From assembly GCF_000802245.2 (NCBI RefSeq), contig NZ_CP021080.1, positions 6,200,001 to 6,264,000 of the forward strand: DNA of 64,000 nucleotides, read 5' to 3'. The position numbers and the translations under genes were made by a program. The first letter of the stretch is position 1; each line of letters opens with the position of its first letter. Shown here piece by piece: positions 42,980 through 51,765 of this stretch. The notes beneath the pieces were generated by a model, which was not told where the DNA came from, ran no database searches, and saw only the letters and a list, made by a program, of their open reading frames with translations. The stretch is from Streptomyces pluripotens. GTDB lineage: Bacteria > Actinomycetota > Actinomycetes > Streptomycetales > Streptomycetaceae.

Positions 42980-44792
42980 CCGCCGTCACCCGCAGGCCCA
43001 GGCGCTGGCCGCGCACCAGTTCGGCGTACGTGCCGCAGCGGTCGAGGAGTTCGTCGTGCGTGCCGGTGTCCAGGCAGCGGCCCTCGTCCAGGACGACGAT
43101 GTGGTGGGCCTGGCGCACGGTCGAGATGCGGTGGGCCACGACCACCACCGCACGGTCCCGGGACAGCCGCTCGATCACGTCGCGCAGCCGGTTCTCGTTG
43201 ATGCTGTCGAGTTGGGAGGTCGGCTCGTCCAGGAGGACCACGGAGGCGTCGGTCAGCAGCACGCGGGCCAGCGCCAGCCGCTGCCGCTGGCCGCCTGAGA
43301 GGTCGTCGGCGCGTCCGACGGTGCTGCCCAGGCCCTGCGGCAGCCGGATGATGGCGTCGTCGAGTCCTACCGCGGTCAGCGCTGCCCACAGCGCGTCGTC
43401 GGCGACGGGTGTGGCCCGCCCGAGCAGCAGGTTCTCCCGTACGGTGCCTTCGAGGAGGGTGAACGCCTGGTCCAGGTAGGCCACCTGGGCGCGCAGGTCG
43501 TGCAGCGGCCAGCGGCGGGTGTCGCGGCCGAGGACCCGTACGGCGCCGCCGCCCGGGACGAGGAACCGCTCGATCAGGTCTAGCGCCGTGGTCTTCCCCG
43601 CGCCGGACGGGCCGACCAGGGCGGTGACTCCGTGCCGGGGCACGGCGAAGGACAGCGCGTCGGCGGCCCTTCGCTCGCCGTCGTGGCTGAAGACGACCTG
43701 TTCGAACTCGACGGCGGCGCCCCCGGCCTCCGCATTCCCCTCAGGTGCCGACCCCGCGGCCCTCGCCTCCCCCTCCGTCTTCCCGTCGCCCTGCCCCTGC
43801 GGCGAGGACACCGCATCCTCCGTCTCCTCCGCCAGCACGTCCTCGATGCGTGACTGGGCGGCGAATCCGAGCTGGAGGCGGGAGACGCCGTTGGCGACCA
43901 GGGTGAGCGGGGCGATGAGTTGGAGGAGGTAGAGCAGGAACGCGGCGAACCCGGCGACGCTGAGCGCGCCCGAGGCCAGCCGGGCGCCGCTGCCCAGGAC
44001 CACGCCGATGAGGGCCAGTTGCTGGCCGAGTCCCATGATCGGTGTGACGAACGCCTGCCGTCGGGCGGCACTGACCGCCGAGCCGGCGGCGCTCGTGGCG
44101 TCGTCGCCGATGGCGTCGGTGACCTGGGCCTCCGCCCGGCACGCCTTCACCGTGGCGAGGGCGCCGAGTGCAGAGGTGAAGCGCTGGGCGAGTTCGCCGA
44201 TGGCCTCCTGCTGGGCCGCGGTGCTGTGCCGGATGCCCTTGACGAACACCGCGATCGCCAGCCCGGCGACCGAGAAGGTGCCCAGCACGATGAGCAGCAG
44301 CACCCAGTCGAGCAGGCCCATGATGACGAGCGTCGCGGTGACCGTGAGCGTGGCCATCGGCAGTTGCGTGACTCCGATGTCGACCACCGACCGCAGCTGC
44401 GCGGAGTCCGAGGTGACCCGGGCGACCAGCTCGCCGGCGCCGAGGCGGCGGGCGCCGGGCAGCGGCAGCCGCAGCGCGTGGGCCACCACGCGCTGCCGGA
44501 CGGTCAGCACCATGCTCTCGCCGGCCCGGGCGAGCAGGAACGAGGACAGCGCCGCGGCCACCGCACCGAACAGCGCCAGGGTCGTCATCAGCATGACAGA
44601 CCCGGTCACGGACCGGTGCTCGGTGAACCCATTCACGACGCGCCGCACGACAAGCGGCACGGTGAGCGTCGCGGCGGTGGCGGCCAGTGCGAGCAGCACG
44701 GCCGGGACGGTGTTCCGGCCGTCTCGTACCACTTGGCGGAGCACGCGCAGACGGGGGCGCGGGGGTTTCGGGCGCGTCTGGTCGGCAGGCAT
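42972..44792 (-). CDS. ABC exporter (fused membrane and ATPase domains)
   Basis: A 606-residue half-transporter: six predicted helices in residues about 30-330, a linker of low-complexity Gly/Glu/Ala, and an ATPase domain with Walker A GPSGAGKT, signature LSGGQRQ, Walker B VLLDEPTSQ and the H-loop VAHRIST. No N-terminal C39 peptidase domain, so it cannot cut a double-glycine leader and needs a separate protease, which the adjacent M16 pair supplies. GAGGAG lies six bases before ATG 44792. It probably exports the mature lanthipeptides and may give self-protection. Confidence 0.92.
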   Translation of the reverse strand: MPADQTRPKPPRPRLRVLRQVVRDGRNTVPAVLLALAATAATLTVPLVVRRVVNGFTEHRSVTGSVMLMTTLALFGAVAAALSSFLLARAGESMVLTVRQRVVAHALRLPLPGARRLGAGELVARVTSDSAQLRSVVDIGVTQLPMATLTVTATLVIMGLLDWVLLLIVLGTFSVAGLAIAVFVKGIRHSTAAQQEAIGELAQRFTSALGALATVKACRAEAQVTDAIGDDATSAAGSAVSAARRQAFVTPIMGLGQQLALIGVVLGSGARLASGALSVAGFAAFLLYLLQLIAPLTLVANGVSRLQLGFAAQSRIEDVLAEETEDAVSSPQGQGDGKTEGEARAAGSAPEGNAEAGGAAVEFEQVVFSHDGERRAADALSFAVPRHGVTALVGPSGAGKTTALDLIERFLVPGGGAVRVLGRDTRRWPLHDLRAQVAYLDQAFTLLEGTVRENLLLGRATPVADDALWAALTAVGLDDAIIRLPQGLGSTVGRADDLSGGQRQRLALARVLLTDASVVLLDEPTSQLDSINENRLRDVIERLSRDRAVVVVAHRISTVRQAHHIVVLDEGRCLDTGTHDELLDRCGTYAELVRGQRLGLRVTAGV

Positions 44793-44885
44793 GGCTGCTC
44801 CTCGGGGTCGGCTGCGGCCACGGCGAGCGCGTGGCGAAGGACTGGAACCGAGGTAACCCATCCCACCCACGGGATGTCAAGTCTC

Positions 44886-44958
44886 ATGTCAGCGATGTCA
44901 CGTCTCTTGACAATTCCGTCCGGGGTGGCGCTACGGTACTGTGTCATGACGGTTGACA
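44886..44958. promoter_or_regulatory. Divergent promoter with repeated TGTCA boxes
   Basis: The spacer between the exporter operon and the synthetase operon has ATGTCA at 44886-44891 and 44895-44900, a -35-like TTGACA at 44907-44912 and TACGGT at 44932-44937 (19-bp spacing), and an inverted repeat TGTCA/TGACA spanning the start of the kinase gene (44942-44958). The predicted transcript start nearly coincides with ATG 44946, so the kinase mRNA may be leaderless. The same TGTCATG element recurs inside both precursor promoters. Confidence 0.5.
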
Positions 44959-46088
44959 CTATGGCGCCGCCGGACGAGCGCACCCGCCGCCGGCTCGCCC
45001 CAGCGGATCTCTCCGACTTCCCCGCCATACCGGCGCTGCTGCACCGGCTGGATCTGGGGGACTTCACCGAGGAGGCGCTCCATGCCTTCCCCGGCCGCAA
45101 CGACAACTGGGCGGGCACCACCACCCGGGGCCGGGCGGTCTTCGTCAAGCACATCGGCGGGCAGGACGAGGAGTCCCTACGCCGGTTCCGCCGGGTGCTG
45201 GCCTTCGAACGGGCCGCGTCCGCCTGCGACGGCGAGCCGATCCCGCGCCCACGGCTCATCGGCTCCGACGAGGCGGCCCGCCTCTTCGCCTTCGAGCTGG
45301 TCGCCGACTCCGCCTCCGGCAGCGACCTGGCGAGCCGCGACGAGTTCGACGCAGCCCTCGCCCACGAGGCCGGCCGGATCGTCGGAGCCCTGCACGCGCT
45401 GCGCCCCGACGACGGCACGCCCATCGAGAACGCGCCCGCGCCGCTGCCGCCTCTCGGCCACCTGTGCGCCCTGCCGTGGGCGGCGTACACCCGGGCCACC
45501 GCCGGGGCGCTGGAGGCGTGGCGGCTGCTGCAGGGCGATCGCGTGCTGCACCAGGCGCTGCACGACCTGCGCGCTGCGGAGTCCCGCGCCCTGCGCACCC
45601 CCGTCCACGGCGACCTGCGCTTGGACCAGTTCCTCACCGCCCCGGGCAGCCCGATGCTACTGACCGACTGGGAGGAGTTCCGCCACGCCGACCCGGCCCG
45701 CGACCTGGGCGCGTTCGCCGGCGACTGGCTCTACCGCGCCGTGCTGAAGGTGCCCGCGGGCCTCTCCCAGGTGCCCGGCGTCCCCGTCTCCCACGAGGAG
45801 GTCATCGCCACCGGCACCGCCGAACTGGCCCGTGTCACCCCGCTGATCGGCGCCTTCCACCGCGGCTACGGCCGGCTGCGTCCCGACGCCGTCGCGCAGG
45901 ACCCGGGGCTCCTCGCCCGCGCCACCGCGTTCGCCGGCTGGCACCTGCTCGACCGGCTCCTTGCCTCCGCCGAGCACAGCGCACGCCTCTCCGCCGCCGA
46001 ACGCGCCGCCGCCGGCATCGGCCGCACCGCACTGATCTCCCCGGACGCCTTCGTGCCCGTACTCGGCTGGGAGGAACCCCAGGCATGA
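44946..46088 (+). CDS. Kinase of class V lanthipeptide synthetase (LanK/APH-like)
   Basis: A 380-residue aminoglycoside-phosphotransferase-like kinase. Motif HGDLRLDQF: H221-G222-D223 with Gln228 where most relatives have Asn, and a DxD-type metal site in LLTDWEEF. In class V lanthipeptide pathways (lexapeptide LxmK, cacaoidin) such a kinase phosphorylates precursor Ser/Thr for dehydration; its neighbours match that set. No Shine-Dalgarno precedes ATG 44946, so it is probably leaderless; ATG 44961 is an alternative. It overlaps the HopA1-like gene in an ATGA. General aminoglycoside resistance is unlikely in this context. Confidence 0.85.
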   Translation: MTVDTMAPPDERTRRRLAPADLSDFPAIPALLHRLDLGDFTEEALHAFPGRNDNWAGTTTRGRAVFVKHIGGQDEESLRRFRRVLAFERAASACDGEPIPRPRLIGSDEAARLFAFELVADSASGSDLASRDEFDAALAHEAGRIVGALHALRPDDGTPIENAPAPLPPLGHLCALPWAAYTRATAGALEAWRLLQGDRVLHQALHDLRAAESRALRTPVHGDLRLDQFLTAPGSPMLLTDWEEFRHADPARDLGAFAGDWLYRAVLKVPAGLSQVPGVPVSHEEVIATGTAELARVTPLIGAFHRGYGRLRPDAVAQDPGLLARATAFAGWHLLDRLLASAEHSARLSAAERAAAGIGRTALISPDAFVPVLGWEEPQA

Positions 46089-47203
46089 ACACCACCACGA
46101 CCGCACCCACCTCGGCGGTTACGGCCATGACCGTGCCCCCGCCCCCGCCCGGCCCCCTGGCACCCGGCATCCTGCGGATCCTCGTGAACACGACCGTCGC
46201 CGCCGGTGCGACGGCCGCCACGGCCGGCGGACGGAACGTGACCGCCGACGATCCGCGCGCTTTGCGAGCCGCGCTCGCGGAGGAGCTGTACCGCCGCCAC
46301 CACATGGGCCGCACCGACGAGGAAACACCGGCCCCCCGCGTGCTGCGCGACACCGCCCTTGAGGCGCGGCTGCTCGACGCCATGCCACATCGCCACCTCA
46401 CCCGGATCGTGGAGCCGGCCGGCGAGGGCGACGACCGCCACGTCCCCGTCCTGCTCGACGGCGTCCGGGTGACGATGGCCCGCGAGCGCGTCGACCCCAC
46501 CCGCATCCGGGCCGACGGCCGGCTCAGCGTGCGCCTGGACGCCGCCCGCCCGGCGCTGTCCCCCGGCTTCTTCCTCTGCGAGGGAACCGTCCCCGCGCGG
46601 GCCCGCTCCACCGCCACGCTCCGCGTCTACCTGCACGTCACCGAACTGGAAGCGGCACCGGGCGTCTGGTCGGCCGTGCTGGGCCTGCTGGAGACCGAAC
46701 GGCTGCCGTACCGGGCGAAGATCGCCTCGTCCCGGAACGGCTACCCCCGGCAGGACGCGTGCGTGGTCTACCTGGGCCCGGAGAGCTGGGGCGCCGCCGA
46801 ACTCCTCGCGGACGCCGCCCGGGATCTGCCCGGACTCGGCGGCAATGTCTCGGACTTCGTGAGGCGACTCGCCCCCGGCGTCGGCGCCGCTTGGGAACCG
46901 GCCGACGACCGCCCCGGCATGCGGCGGGTCAGCTTCGGCGAGCACCGGGCCGCCGCGGTGGCCTCCGGCCTCGTCTCCCACGCCGAGGACCCCGCCGGCC
47001 GCTCCCTGCACGAGGCCGTGCGCGACAGCCTGGTCGAGGCCGGCATCGACCCCGCTGACCCGGCCCACAACGCCGCCTCACCCCGCACCGTCCTGCCGTC
47101 GCCGGCGGCGACCGCCGCGACGCCGTCCACCCCGTCGTACGACGGCCCCCCGCCGCCCCTGCTCGCTGGCCTGCCCCGGCCGTTCGCCGCCATCGGGCGC
47201 TGA
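46085..47203 (+). CDS. HopA1-family protein, class V lanthipeptide (LanY-like)
   Basis: A 372-residue protein related to the type III effector HopA1 family, which in class V lanthipeptide pathways acts as the phosphothreonine/serine lyase or cyclase component. The recognisable block runs from STATLRVYLHVTELEA through LPYRAKIASSRNGYP and VVYLGPESWGAAELL to APGVGAAWEP (residues about 178-290). The N-terminal and C-terminal tails are low complexity. Its start overlaps the kinase stop (ATGA), so it is made with the kinase, as expected of subunits of one enzyme. Confidence 0.88.
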   Translation: MNTTTTAPTSAVTAMTVPPPPPGPLAPGILRILVNTTVAAGATAATAGGRNVTADDPRALRAALAEELYRRHHMGRTDEETPAPRVLRDTALEARLLDAMPHRHLTRIVEPAGEGDDRHVPVLLDGVRVTMARERVDPTRIRADGRLSVRLDAARPALSPGFFLCEGTVPARARSTATLRVYLHVTELEAAPGVWSAVLGLLETERLPYRAKIASSRNGYPRQDACVVYLGPESWGAAELLADAARDLPGLGGNVSDFVRRLAPGVGAAWEPADDRPGMRRVSFGEHRAAAVASGLVSHAEDPAGRSLHEAVRDSLVEAGIDPADPAHNAASPRTVLPSPAATAATPSTPSYDGPPPPLLAGLPRPFAAIGR

Positions 47204-47222
47204 CCCACGATTGGACCGAGCC

Positions 47223-48206
47223 ATGGCCATGCCCCAGCGGGCCACGCCCGCCGTGATGATCCCGTACCAGCCGGAGGGCGTCGACGACGTCCTGCCCTAC
47301 GCCGAACTCACCGTCCGCAGACACGCACGCCGCCTTTGGACCGGGCAGTCGCTGCACATTGACAGCCTCCAGCTCTTCGCCCACTTCGCCGGGCGCGGAC
47401 TGCGCTTCCCGGTGGGCACGGGCGTGTCCCTGACGCCGCTGCGCACCCCGTTCGACGCAGCTCTGCAGGCCCGTTCCCTCGCGCACATCACCGGCCGGCC
47501 CGTCGTCATGGGCTACGGGCCCGCCACCCCCGGCTTCGTCGCCTCCCTGCACGGGGGGCCGTACCGTAGTCCCCGCGCCGCCGCCACGGAGTTCCTCGAC
47601 GCGGCCCGCACGTTGCTCGACGGCGGTACGACCGAGCCGGGCGAGTACTACCGCATGCGCGTCGCGCTGCCGCCGACCCGGCCGCACCCGGTCGTGGAGG
47701 TCGGCGCGGGCGTGCTGCGTCCTGCGATGGCCCGGTCTGCCGCCGGCGTGGCCGACGTCGCCATCACCTGGCTCACGCCGGCCGAGTACATCGGCGACGT
47801 GCTGCTGCCCGCGCTGGAGGAAGGCGCCGGCGACCGGCGGCCGCCGCGCGTGGCGACCGTGGTCCACCTGGCCGTCGACCGTCCCGGACGCGACCCGGCC
47901 GCCCTCGCGGCGAAGGTGTCCGCCGGCCACCTCGCCGCCCCGCACTACCTCGACATGCTGCGCCGCGCGGGCTTGACCATGCGCCGCGAGGACGACCTGC
48001 TGGTGAAGGCCAAACAGCTCGTCGACAAGGGCGTGTTCGTCTACGGCAGCCCCGCGCACATCGCCGCCGCACTCGCCCGGTACCGCACGGCCGGCATCGA
48101 CGAACTGATCCTCAACGTCGGCGGCGTCCACTTCACCCACGGCATCCAGGAGGCCATGGCGGACCTGGAGGACGTGTTCACCGCGGTGGAGGAACTCCAT
48201 GGCTGA
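47223..48206 (+). CDS. LLM-class flavin (F420)-dependent reductase
   Basis: A 327-residue luciferase-like oxidoreductase. The TIM-barrel pattern with LRFPVGTGVSLTPLRTPF and TGRPVVMGYGPATPGF is of the F420-dependent LLM type. In lexapeptide-type clusters such a reductase (LxmJ) converts dehydroalanine to D-alanine; here it sits in the same slot between the HopA1-like and decarboxylase genes. ATG 47223 or 47229 are both possible. The stop overlaps the next gene. It would install D-residues in the Ser/Thr-rich cores, including the cysteine-free ones. Confidence 0.85.
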   Translation: MAMPQRATPAVMIPYQPEGVDDVLPYAELTVRRHARRLWTGQSLHIDSLQLFAHFAGRGLRFPVGTGVSLTPLRTPFDAALQARSLAHITGRPVVMGYGPATPGFVASLHGGPYRSPRAAATEFLDAARTLLDGGTTEPGEYYRMRVALPPTRPHPVVEVGAGVLRPAMARSAAGVADVAITWLTPAEYIGDVLLPALEEGAGDRRPPRVATVVHLAVDRPGRDPAALAAKVSAGHLAAPHYLDMLRRAGLTMRREDDLLVKAKQLVDKGVFVYGSPAHIAAALARYRTAGIDELILNVGGVHFTHGIQEAMADLEDVFTAVEELHG

Positions 48207-48909
48207 CCCGGGCACTTCCCGAACGGGGACCGCTGGACAGCACAGAACGACCGGTGTCGGCCAGGAGCCGGGGGCGGGGGCCGGGCCGACCGGTGAGGCG
48301 ACGAAGGCGCCCGCCCGGCTGCTGCTCTTCGGCACCGGCGCGCTGAGCGTGGCGTTCCTGCCGTACTGGCTGAACTGGCTGCGCATCGCCCACCCGCACA
48401 CCGAGGTCCGCGTGGCGGTCACCCGCAGCGCCGAACGGTTCGTCAGCAGACCCGCGCTCACGGCGATCCTGGGCCGCGAGGTACTGCTGGACGCCTGGCC
48501 CGGCACCACCTCCGATAGTACGATCCCGCATCTGGACCACGTCGAACTGGCGCAGTGGCCCGAGGCGGTGGCCGTCCACCCGGCGGGCCTGAACTTCATC
48601 GGCCGGTTCGCCCAGGGCCACGCCGACACACCCCTGCTGATGGCACTCCAGTGCACCCGGGCAGTCATCGGCATCGCCCCCGCGCTCCCGCCGGGCGCCG
48701 AGGCGAGCCCGGCCTACCGCGCCCACCTCAAGGCGCTGGAACGGTACGACAACGTCCTGATCGCGCCCCCGCACCCCGGCCGCAGCGCCTCCACCGGCCG
48801 CGACGACGCCTCGGTGGCCGCCCCCCTGTCGATCCTCTGGGACCTGATGATCCGCCACCGCTCCCTGCTCCACCCCCTGGAGGGACCAGCTCATGCCGAC
48901 GCGGCCTGA
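48199..48909 (+). CDS. LanD-like Cys decarboxylase flavoprotein
   Basis: A 236-residue flavoprotein of the HFCD family (EpiD/LxmD-like). The N-terminal 40 residues are a Gly/Thr-rich tail; then RLLLFGTGALSVAFLP starts the Rossmann part, His114 in PHLDHVELAQW is the likely catalytic His, and HPAGLNFIGRFAQGHAD occupies the place of the PASANT substrate loop. It oxidatively decarboxylates a C-terminal Cys to an enethiolate for AviCys or AviMeCys rings, which fits the two precursors that end in Cys52. Overlaps its neighbours at both ends. Confidence 0.88.
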   Translation: MADPGTSRTGTAGQHRTTGVGQEPGAGAGPTGEATKAPARLLLFGTGALSVAFLPYWLNWLRIAHPHTEVRVAVTRSAERFVSRPALTAILGREVLLDAWPGTTSDSTIPHLDHVELAQWPEAVAVHPAGLNFIGRFAQGHADTPLLMALQCTRAVIGIAPALPPGAEASPAYRAHLKALERYDNVLIAPPHPGRSASTGRDDASVAAPLSILWDLMIRHRSLLHPLEGPAHADAA

Positions 48910-50044
48910 CGCCTCCACCCCCGCCCGGGCGGCCACGCTCCCCGCCCGGGCGGCCACGCTCCCCGGTCCCGGCTCGACACGGCCCACCGTCGGACCCGGT
49001 ACCGGTATCCGTGTGCCGGCGGGGGAGCGGCTGGTACGGGAGCTGGGGACACGGCACATCGTGACGGCGGTCCTGGCCGTGCCTGAGGGGGGATACGTGT
49101 GGGCCCGCCGTCCCGGACCGGCCCGCGACGTCCCGTTGCCGTTGCCCGGCGACGCCTGGGCGGCCCGGGTACGGGCGGCATCCGCGGCGGCACCGGTCGG
49201 TCTCGCACCGGCCGCCCCCGACGCCGTACAGGCGGGTGTCCTGCGCTACCGGGCCCCCGGGGTCCGTTCGGTCGCCGCGGTGCTCCGCGAGGACCGGGAC
49301 CCGGATGCCCAGCAGGCCGTACGGGACGCCGTACGCGGCCTGGGTACGACACTGCGGCTGCTGCACACCGGACCGACCCCCGGAGGAGAGCCCGCCGCAG
49401 GGCCCGCAGCGGTGTCGGCAGCGGTGTCCGGCACGGGGCCGGCTGCGGAGCCCGGCTCCGGGTCCGGCGTGGCCTGGGTGCCGCCGGCTCCCGCTCGGCT
49501 CGCGCGGTGGCTGCGCACCGGGACCGGACCCGGCGTGGCTGCGCGTCTGCACGCCGCGGCCCGTGCCCACCTCGGGGACCGGCGGCTGCGCCTCGTCGCA
49601 GAGTGGAGTGAGAGCGCCGCCCACGGCCCGGGCCCCCGGGTCCTGCTGCACGGCGGCCCCGCCTTCGGCAACCTGGTCCTGCCGTCCGGGGACGGCGGCC
49701 CCGCCGACCGCCCGGTGCTCTTCACCGGAGAGGAACTCACCCTCGGCACGTGGGAGTTCGACCTCGCCTGGCAGCTCGCCGAGATCGAGGAGATGGCGGC
49801 GGGAGAGCGCTGGGGAGTGTGCGGTCCCGCCGACTACACCGCCCTCGCCCAGGCACTGCTGGAGGGCTACGGCACCCGGCCGTCCCCGGCCGCCGTCCAC
49901 CGGGCGCTGGTGATCCGGAGCCTCACCCACGCCCACGACTTCGCCTCGTACGTCGTCTGGCACGAGCAACTGCTCGTCTACCTGGATCTGGTCGCGGAGG
50001 CCATGGACACGGCCGAGACGGTCCGCGCGCGGGTGGACCCGTAG
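48893..50044 (+). CDS. Degenerate APH-like kinase homologue (class V LanX candidate)
   Basis: A 383-residue protein with an APH-like C-terminal layout. The catalytic loop is HGGPAFGN (H253 to N260), so the catalytic Asp of HGD is Gly255; a metal-binding motif is suggested by TWEFDLAWQL. It is therefore probably a pseudokinase. Class V synthetases have three parts, and the third (LxmX) is a cyclase-type protein whose identity I recall as kinase-like; this gene fills that place, which is an inference. GGAGGGA precedes ATG 48893; the start overlaps LanD by 17 bp. Last gene of the synthetase operon. Confidence 0.7.
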   Translation: MPTRPDASTPARAATLPARAATLPGPGSTRPTVGPGTGIRVPAGERLVRELGTRHIVTAVLAVPEGGYVWARRPGPARDVPLPLPGDAWAARVRAASAAAPVGLAPAAPDAVQAGVLRYRAPGVRSVAAVLREDRDPDAQQAVRDAVRGLGTTLRLLHTGPTPGGEPAAGPAAVSAAVSGTGPAAEPGSGSGVAWVPPAPARLARWLRTGTGPGVAARLHAAARAHLGDRRLRLVAEWSESAAHGPGPRVLLHGGPAFGNLVLPSGDGGPADRPVLFTGEELTLGTWEFDLAWQLAEIEEMAAGERWGVCGPADYTALAQALLEGYGTRPSPAAVHRALVIRSLTHAHDFASYVVWHEQLLVYLDLVAEAMDTAETVRARVDP

Positions 50045-50057
50045 TCGCCGGCTGAGC

Positions 50058-50074
50058 GGCGCCCCCGAGGCGCC
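50058..50074. terminator. Bidirectional hairpin after the synthetase operon
   Basis: GGCGCC at 50058-50063 and 50069-50074 pair around a CCCGA loop, 13 bp past the kinase-homologue stop and between convergent genes. No U-tract. Confidence 0.55.
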
Positions 50075-50132
50075 TCGGCCTACGACCGGCCCCGCGCGTG
50101 ACCGGCTCGGGCCCCTCGGCCCCCACCCGGCA

Positions 50133-51365
50133 TCAAGCCCCTTTCGCCGTCGCCTCCGCGAGGGCCTTCCACGCGCGGGCGGCCACGTCGAGGTTGCCGG
50201 AGCGGGTCGCCTCCTCGGCGATGCGGCGCAGCTCGGCCGCCGCCGGTTCCCCCGCGCCGGAGGCCAGTTCGGCCTCGTGCAGCAGGATCTCGGTGCGTAC
50301 GCGGTCGTGGTGGCTCATCGTCCCGGACGTGGCGAGCGCCTCCCGGCACAGGCGGACCGCGCCGGCGAGGTCGCCCCGCCGGAAGGCGATCCGCGCCTGG
50401 GTGGCGTCCAGTTCCGCCGGCCGGCCGGCCGCCCCGTCCATCATCGCGAGCGCGGTCTCCGCCTCCCGGCACCAGCGTTCCGCCTGCTCCGTCACCTCCC
50501 CGTGCACCTCGACGTGCGCGGAGACGGCGGCCAGCCGCAGCCGCGCCCACAGCAGCAGGTCGCTGCGGGCGTCCGCGATCCGCAGGGCCTCCTCCAGCAG
50601 CGGCAGGGCACGGTCGTGCGCGTCGCGTGCTGCGTGGACCGTCGCCGCCGTCCACAGTGCCCGGACCCTGCGGCCCCCGGAGGTCCCCGCGGCGCGTTCC
50701 AGCAGCAGGCCGGCGTGCTCGTCGGCCTCGCCGAGCCGGCCCGCCTCCACCTCGGCCGCCGCGAGCGCGGTCAGCGCCTCGGCCTGGTCCTCGGCCGTGG
50801 CGTCCTGCGCCACGGTCAGTGCCTCACGCGCCCGGGCGATCGCGCCCTCCGTGTCGCCGAGCATCCGGTCGCAGCCGGACAGCGCCGCCAGGACCCGTAC
50901 CCGCAGGTGCGTGATCCCCGTCTCCTGGGCGACCGGGCGCAGCCGCTCCAGGGCGTCCCGTCGCGCGGGCACGTCACCGAGCCGCTCGTAGGCCCGGGCC
51001 AGGTACCAGAGCACCTGCCAGGCATAGGCCGGGGAGACGTCGGGCAGCGCGGCACAGGTCGTGAGCAGCCGTACGGCCTCGGCGGGTGCGCCGTCGTCGA
51101 GCGCGGTGACCCCGGCCGCGAGCAGCGCGGACGCCCGGTCGGTGGCCGCCGTGCCGGGGGAGACCTGGAACACGTCCGCCGCCACCCCCAGCCGCTCGGC
51201 GAGGTGCACCGCCGCCTGCCGGGTCACCGCCCGGCCGCCCGACTCCAGGCGTGAGACGTAGCTGGCCGAGACTTTCGGGCCCACCAGGTCCGCCTGTGAC
51301 AACCCCCGCTCGATCCGCAGTCTGCGCAGCAGCCGGCCGAACTCCGGTTGGCCCAACAGTTCCAT
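50133..51365 (-). CDS. XRE/TPR regulator of the lanthipeptide cluster
   Basis: A 410-residue regulator with an N-terminal XRE HTH (LLRRLRIERGLSQADLVGPKVSASYVSRLESG, residues about 10-42) followed by about 300 residues of tetratricopeptide-like helical repeats (ERLGDVPARRDALERLRP, LLEEALRIADARSDLL). Such proteins sense a small peptide or cofactor. ATG 51365 is chosen over an upstream extension because the HTH begins directly. It is divergent from the first precursor cassette with about 100 bp between the start and the precursor -35 box, so it is the likely controller of the TGTCATG elements found in that promoter. Confidence 0.9.
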   Translation of the reverse strand: MELLGQPEFGRLLRRLRIERGLSQADLVGPKVSASYVSRLESGGRAVTRQAAVHLAERLGVAADVFQVSPGTAATDRASALLAAGVTALDDGAPAEAVRLLTTCAALPDVSPAYAWQVLWYLARAYERLGDVPARRDALERLRPVAQETGITHLRVRVLAALSGCDRMLGDTEGAIARAREALTVAQDATAEDQAEALTALAAAEVEAGRLGEADEHAGLLLERAAGTSGGRRVRALWTAATVHAARDAHDRALPLLEEALRIADARSDLLLWARLRLAAVSAHVEVHGEVTEQAERWCREAETALAMMDGAAGRPAELDATQARIAFRRGDLAGAVRLCREALATSGTMSHHDRVRTEILLHEAELASGAGEPAAAELRRIAEEATRSGNLDVAARAWKALAEATAKGA

Positions 51366-51472
51366 GCGCCGTCCATTCCGCGTGCGTGTCAAGGAATGGG
51401 AGCCAGCTTACGGCTCCGCCAGGGATTCGGGGACTACGACCTCCGGCGTGATGACAAATTTAGTCATGAATA

Positions 51473-51502
51473 TTGACTCCCTTGTGTCATGGGATGTAGA
51501 AA
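51473..51502 (+). promoter_or_regulatory. Promoter of precursor cassette 1
   Basis: TTGACT (51473-51478) and TAGAAA (51497-51502) lie 18 bp apart, giving a transcript start near 51508 and a leader of about 70 nt before the first precursor. TGTCATG lies in the spacer. An inverted repeat ATGAC/GTCAT with a 7-bp loop lies upstream (51450-51466). Cassette 2 has the same -35, -10 and TGTCATG arrangement. Confidence 0.65.
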
Positions 51503-51576
51503 CGTGGTGCATGGCCCGCCGGGCGACCGGGAGGGCCACGGCCATCACCCGGTTCCATTTCCGAGAAGGAGCGCAC

Positions 51577-51735
51577 ATGTCCGCCCAGAACCTGATGAAC
51601 GGTTTCGCCGCCTATGTCGACGCCGAGGAGCTGGCCGCCCAGCCGGCCGCGGAGGCCCGTGAGGAGCAGTCGCTCTCGGTCGCCGTCACGCTCGTCACGA
51701 TCAGCCTGATGCACACCTACGACACCGGCTGTTGA
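51577..51735 (+). CDS. Lanthipeptide precursor A1, 52 residues, C-terminal Cys
   Basis: Starts MSAQNLMNGFAAYVDAEELA, an amphipathic leader, and ends with a Thr/Ser-rich core SVAVTLVTISLMHTYDTGC-type segment (last 19 residues). The single Cys is Cys52 and Thr47 lies five residues before it, so a C-terminal six-residue AviMeCys ring can form. AAGGAG is six bases before ATG 51577. First gene of cassette 1. Leader closely resembles precursor A2 (52277), and a shorter match to the B-type leaders is visible in the EELA motif. Confidence 0.88.
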   Translation: MSAQNLMNGFAAYVDAEELAAQPAAEAREEQSLSVAVTLVTISLMHTYDTGC

Positions 51736-51765
51736 GTCCGCCACGTCCCGAGGGGGCAATGGCCC

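Noticed and set aside
44946..50044. Aminoglycoside resistance genes
   Set aside because: The APH-like proteins are in an operon with HopA1-like, LanD-like and LLM genes and with precursor peptides, which is the class V lanthipeptide signature.
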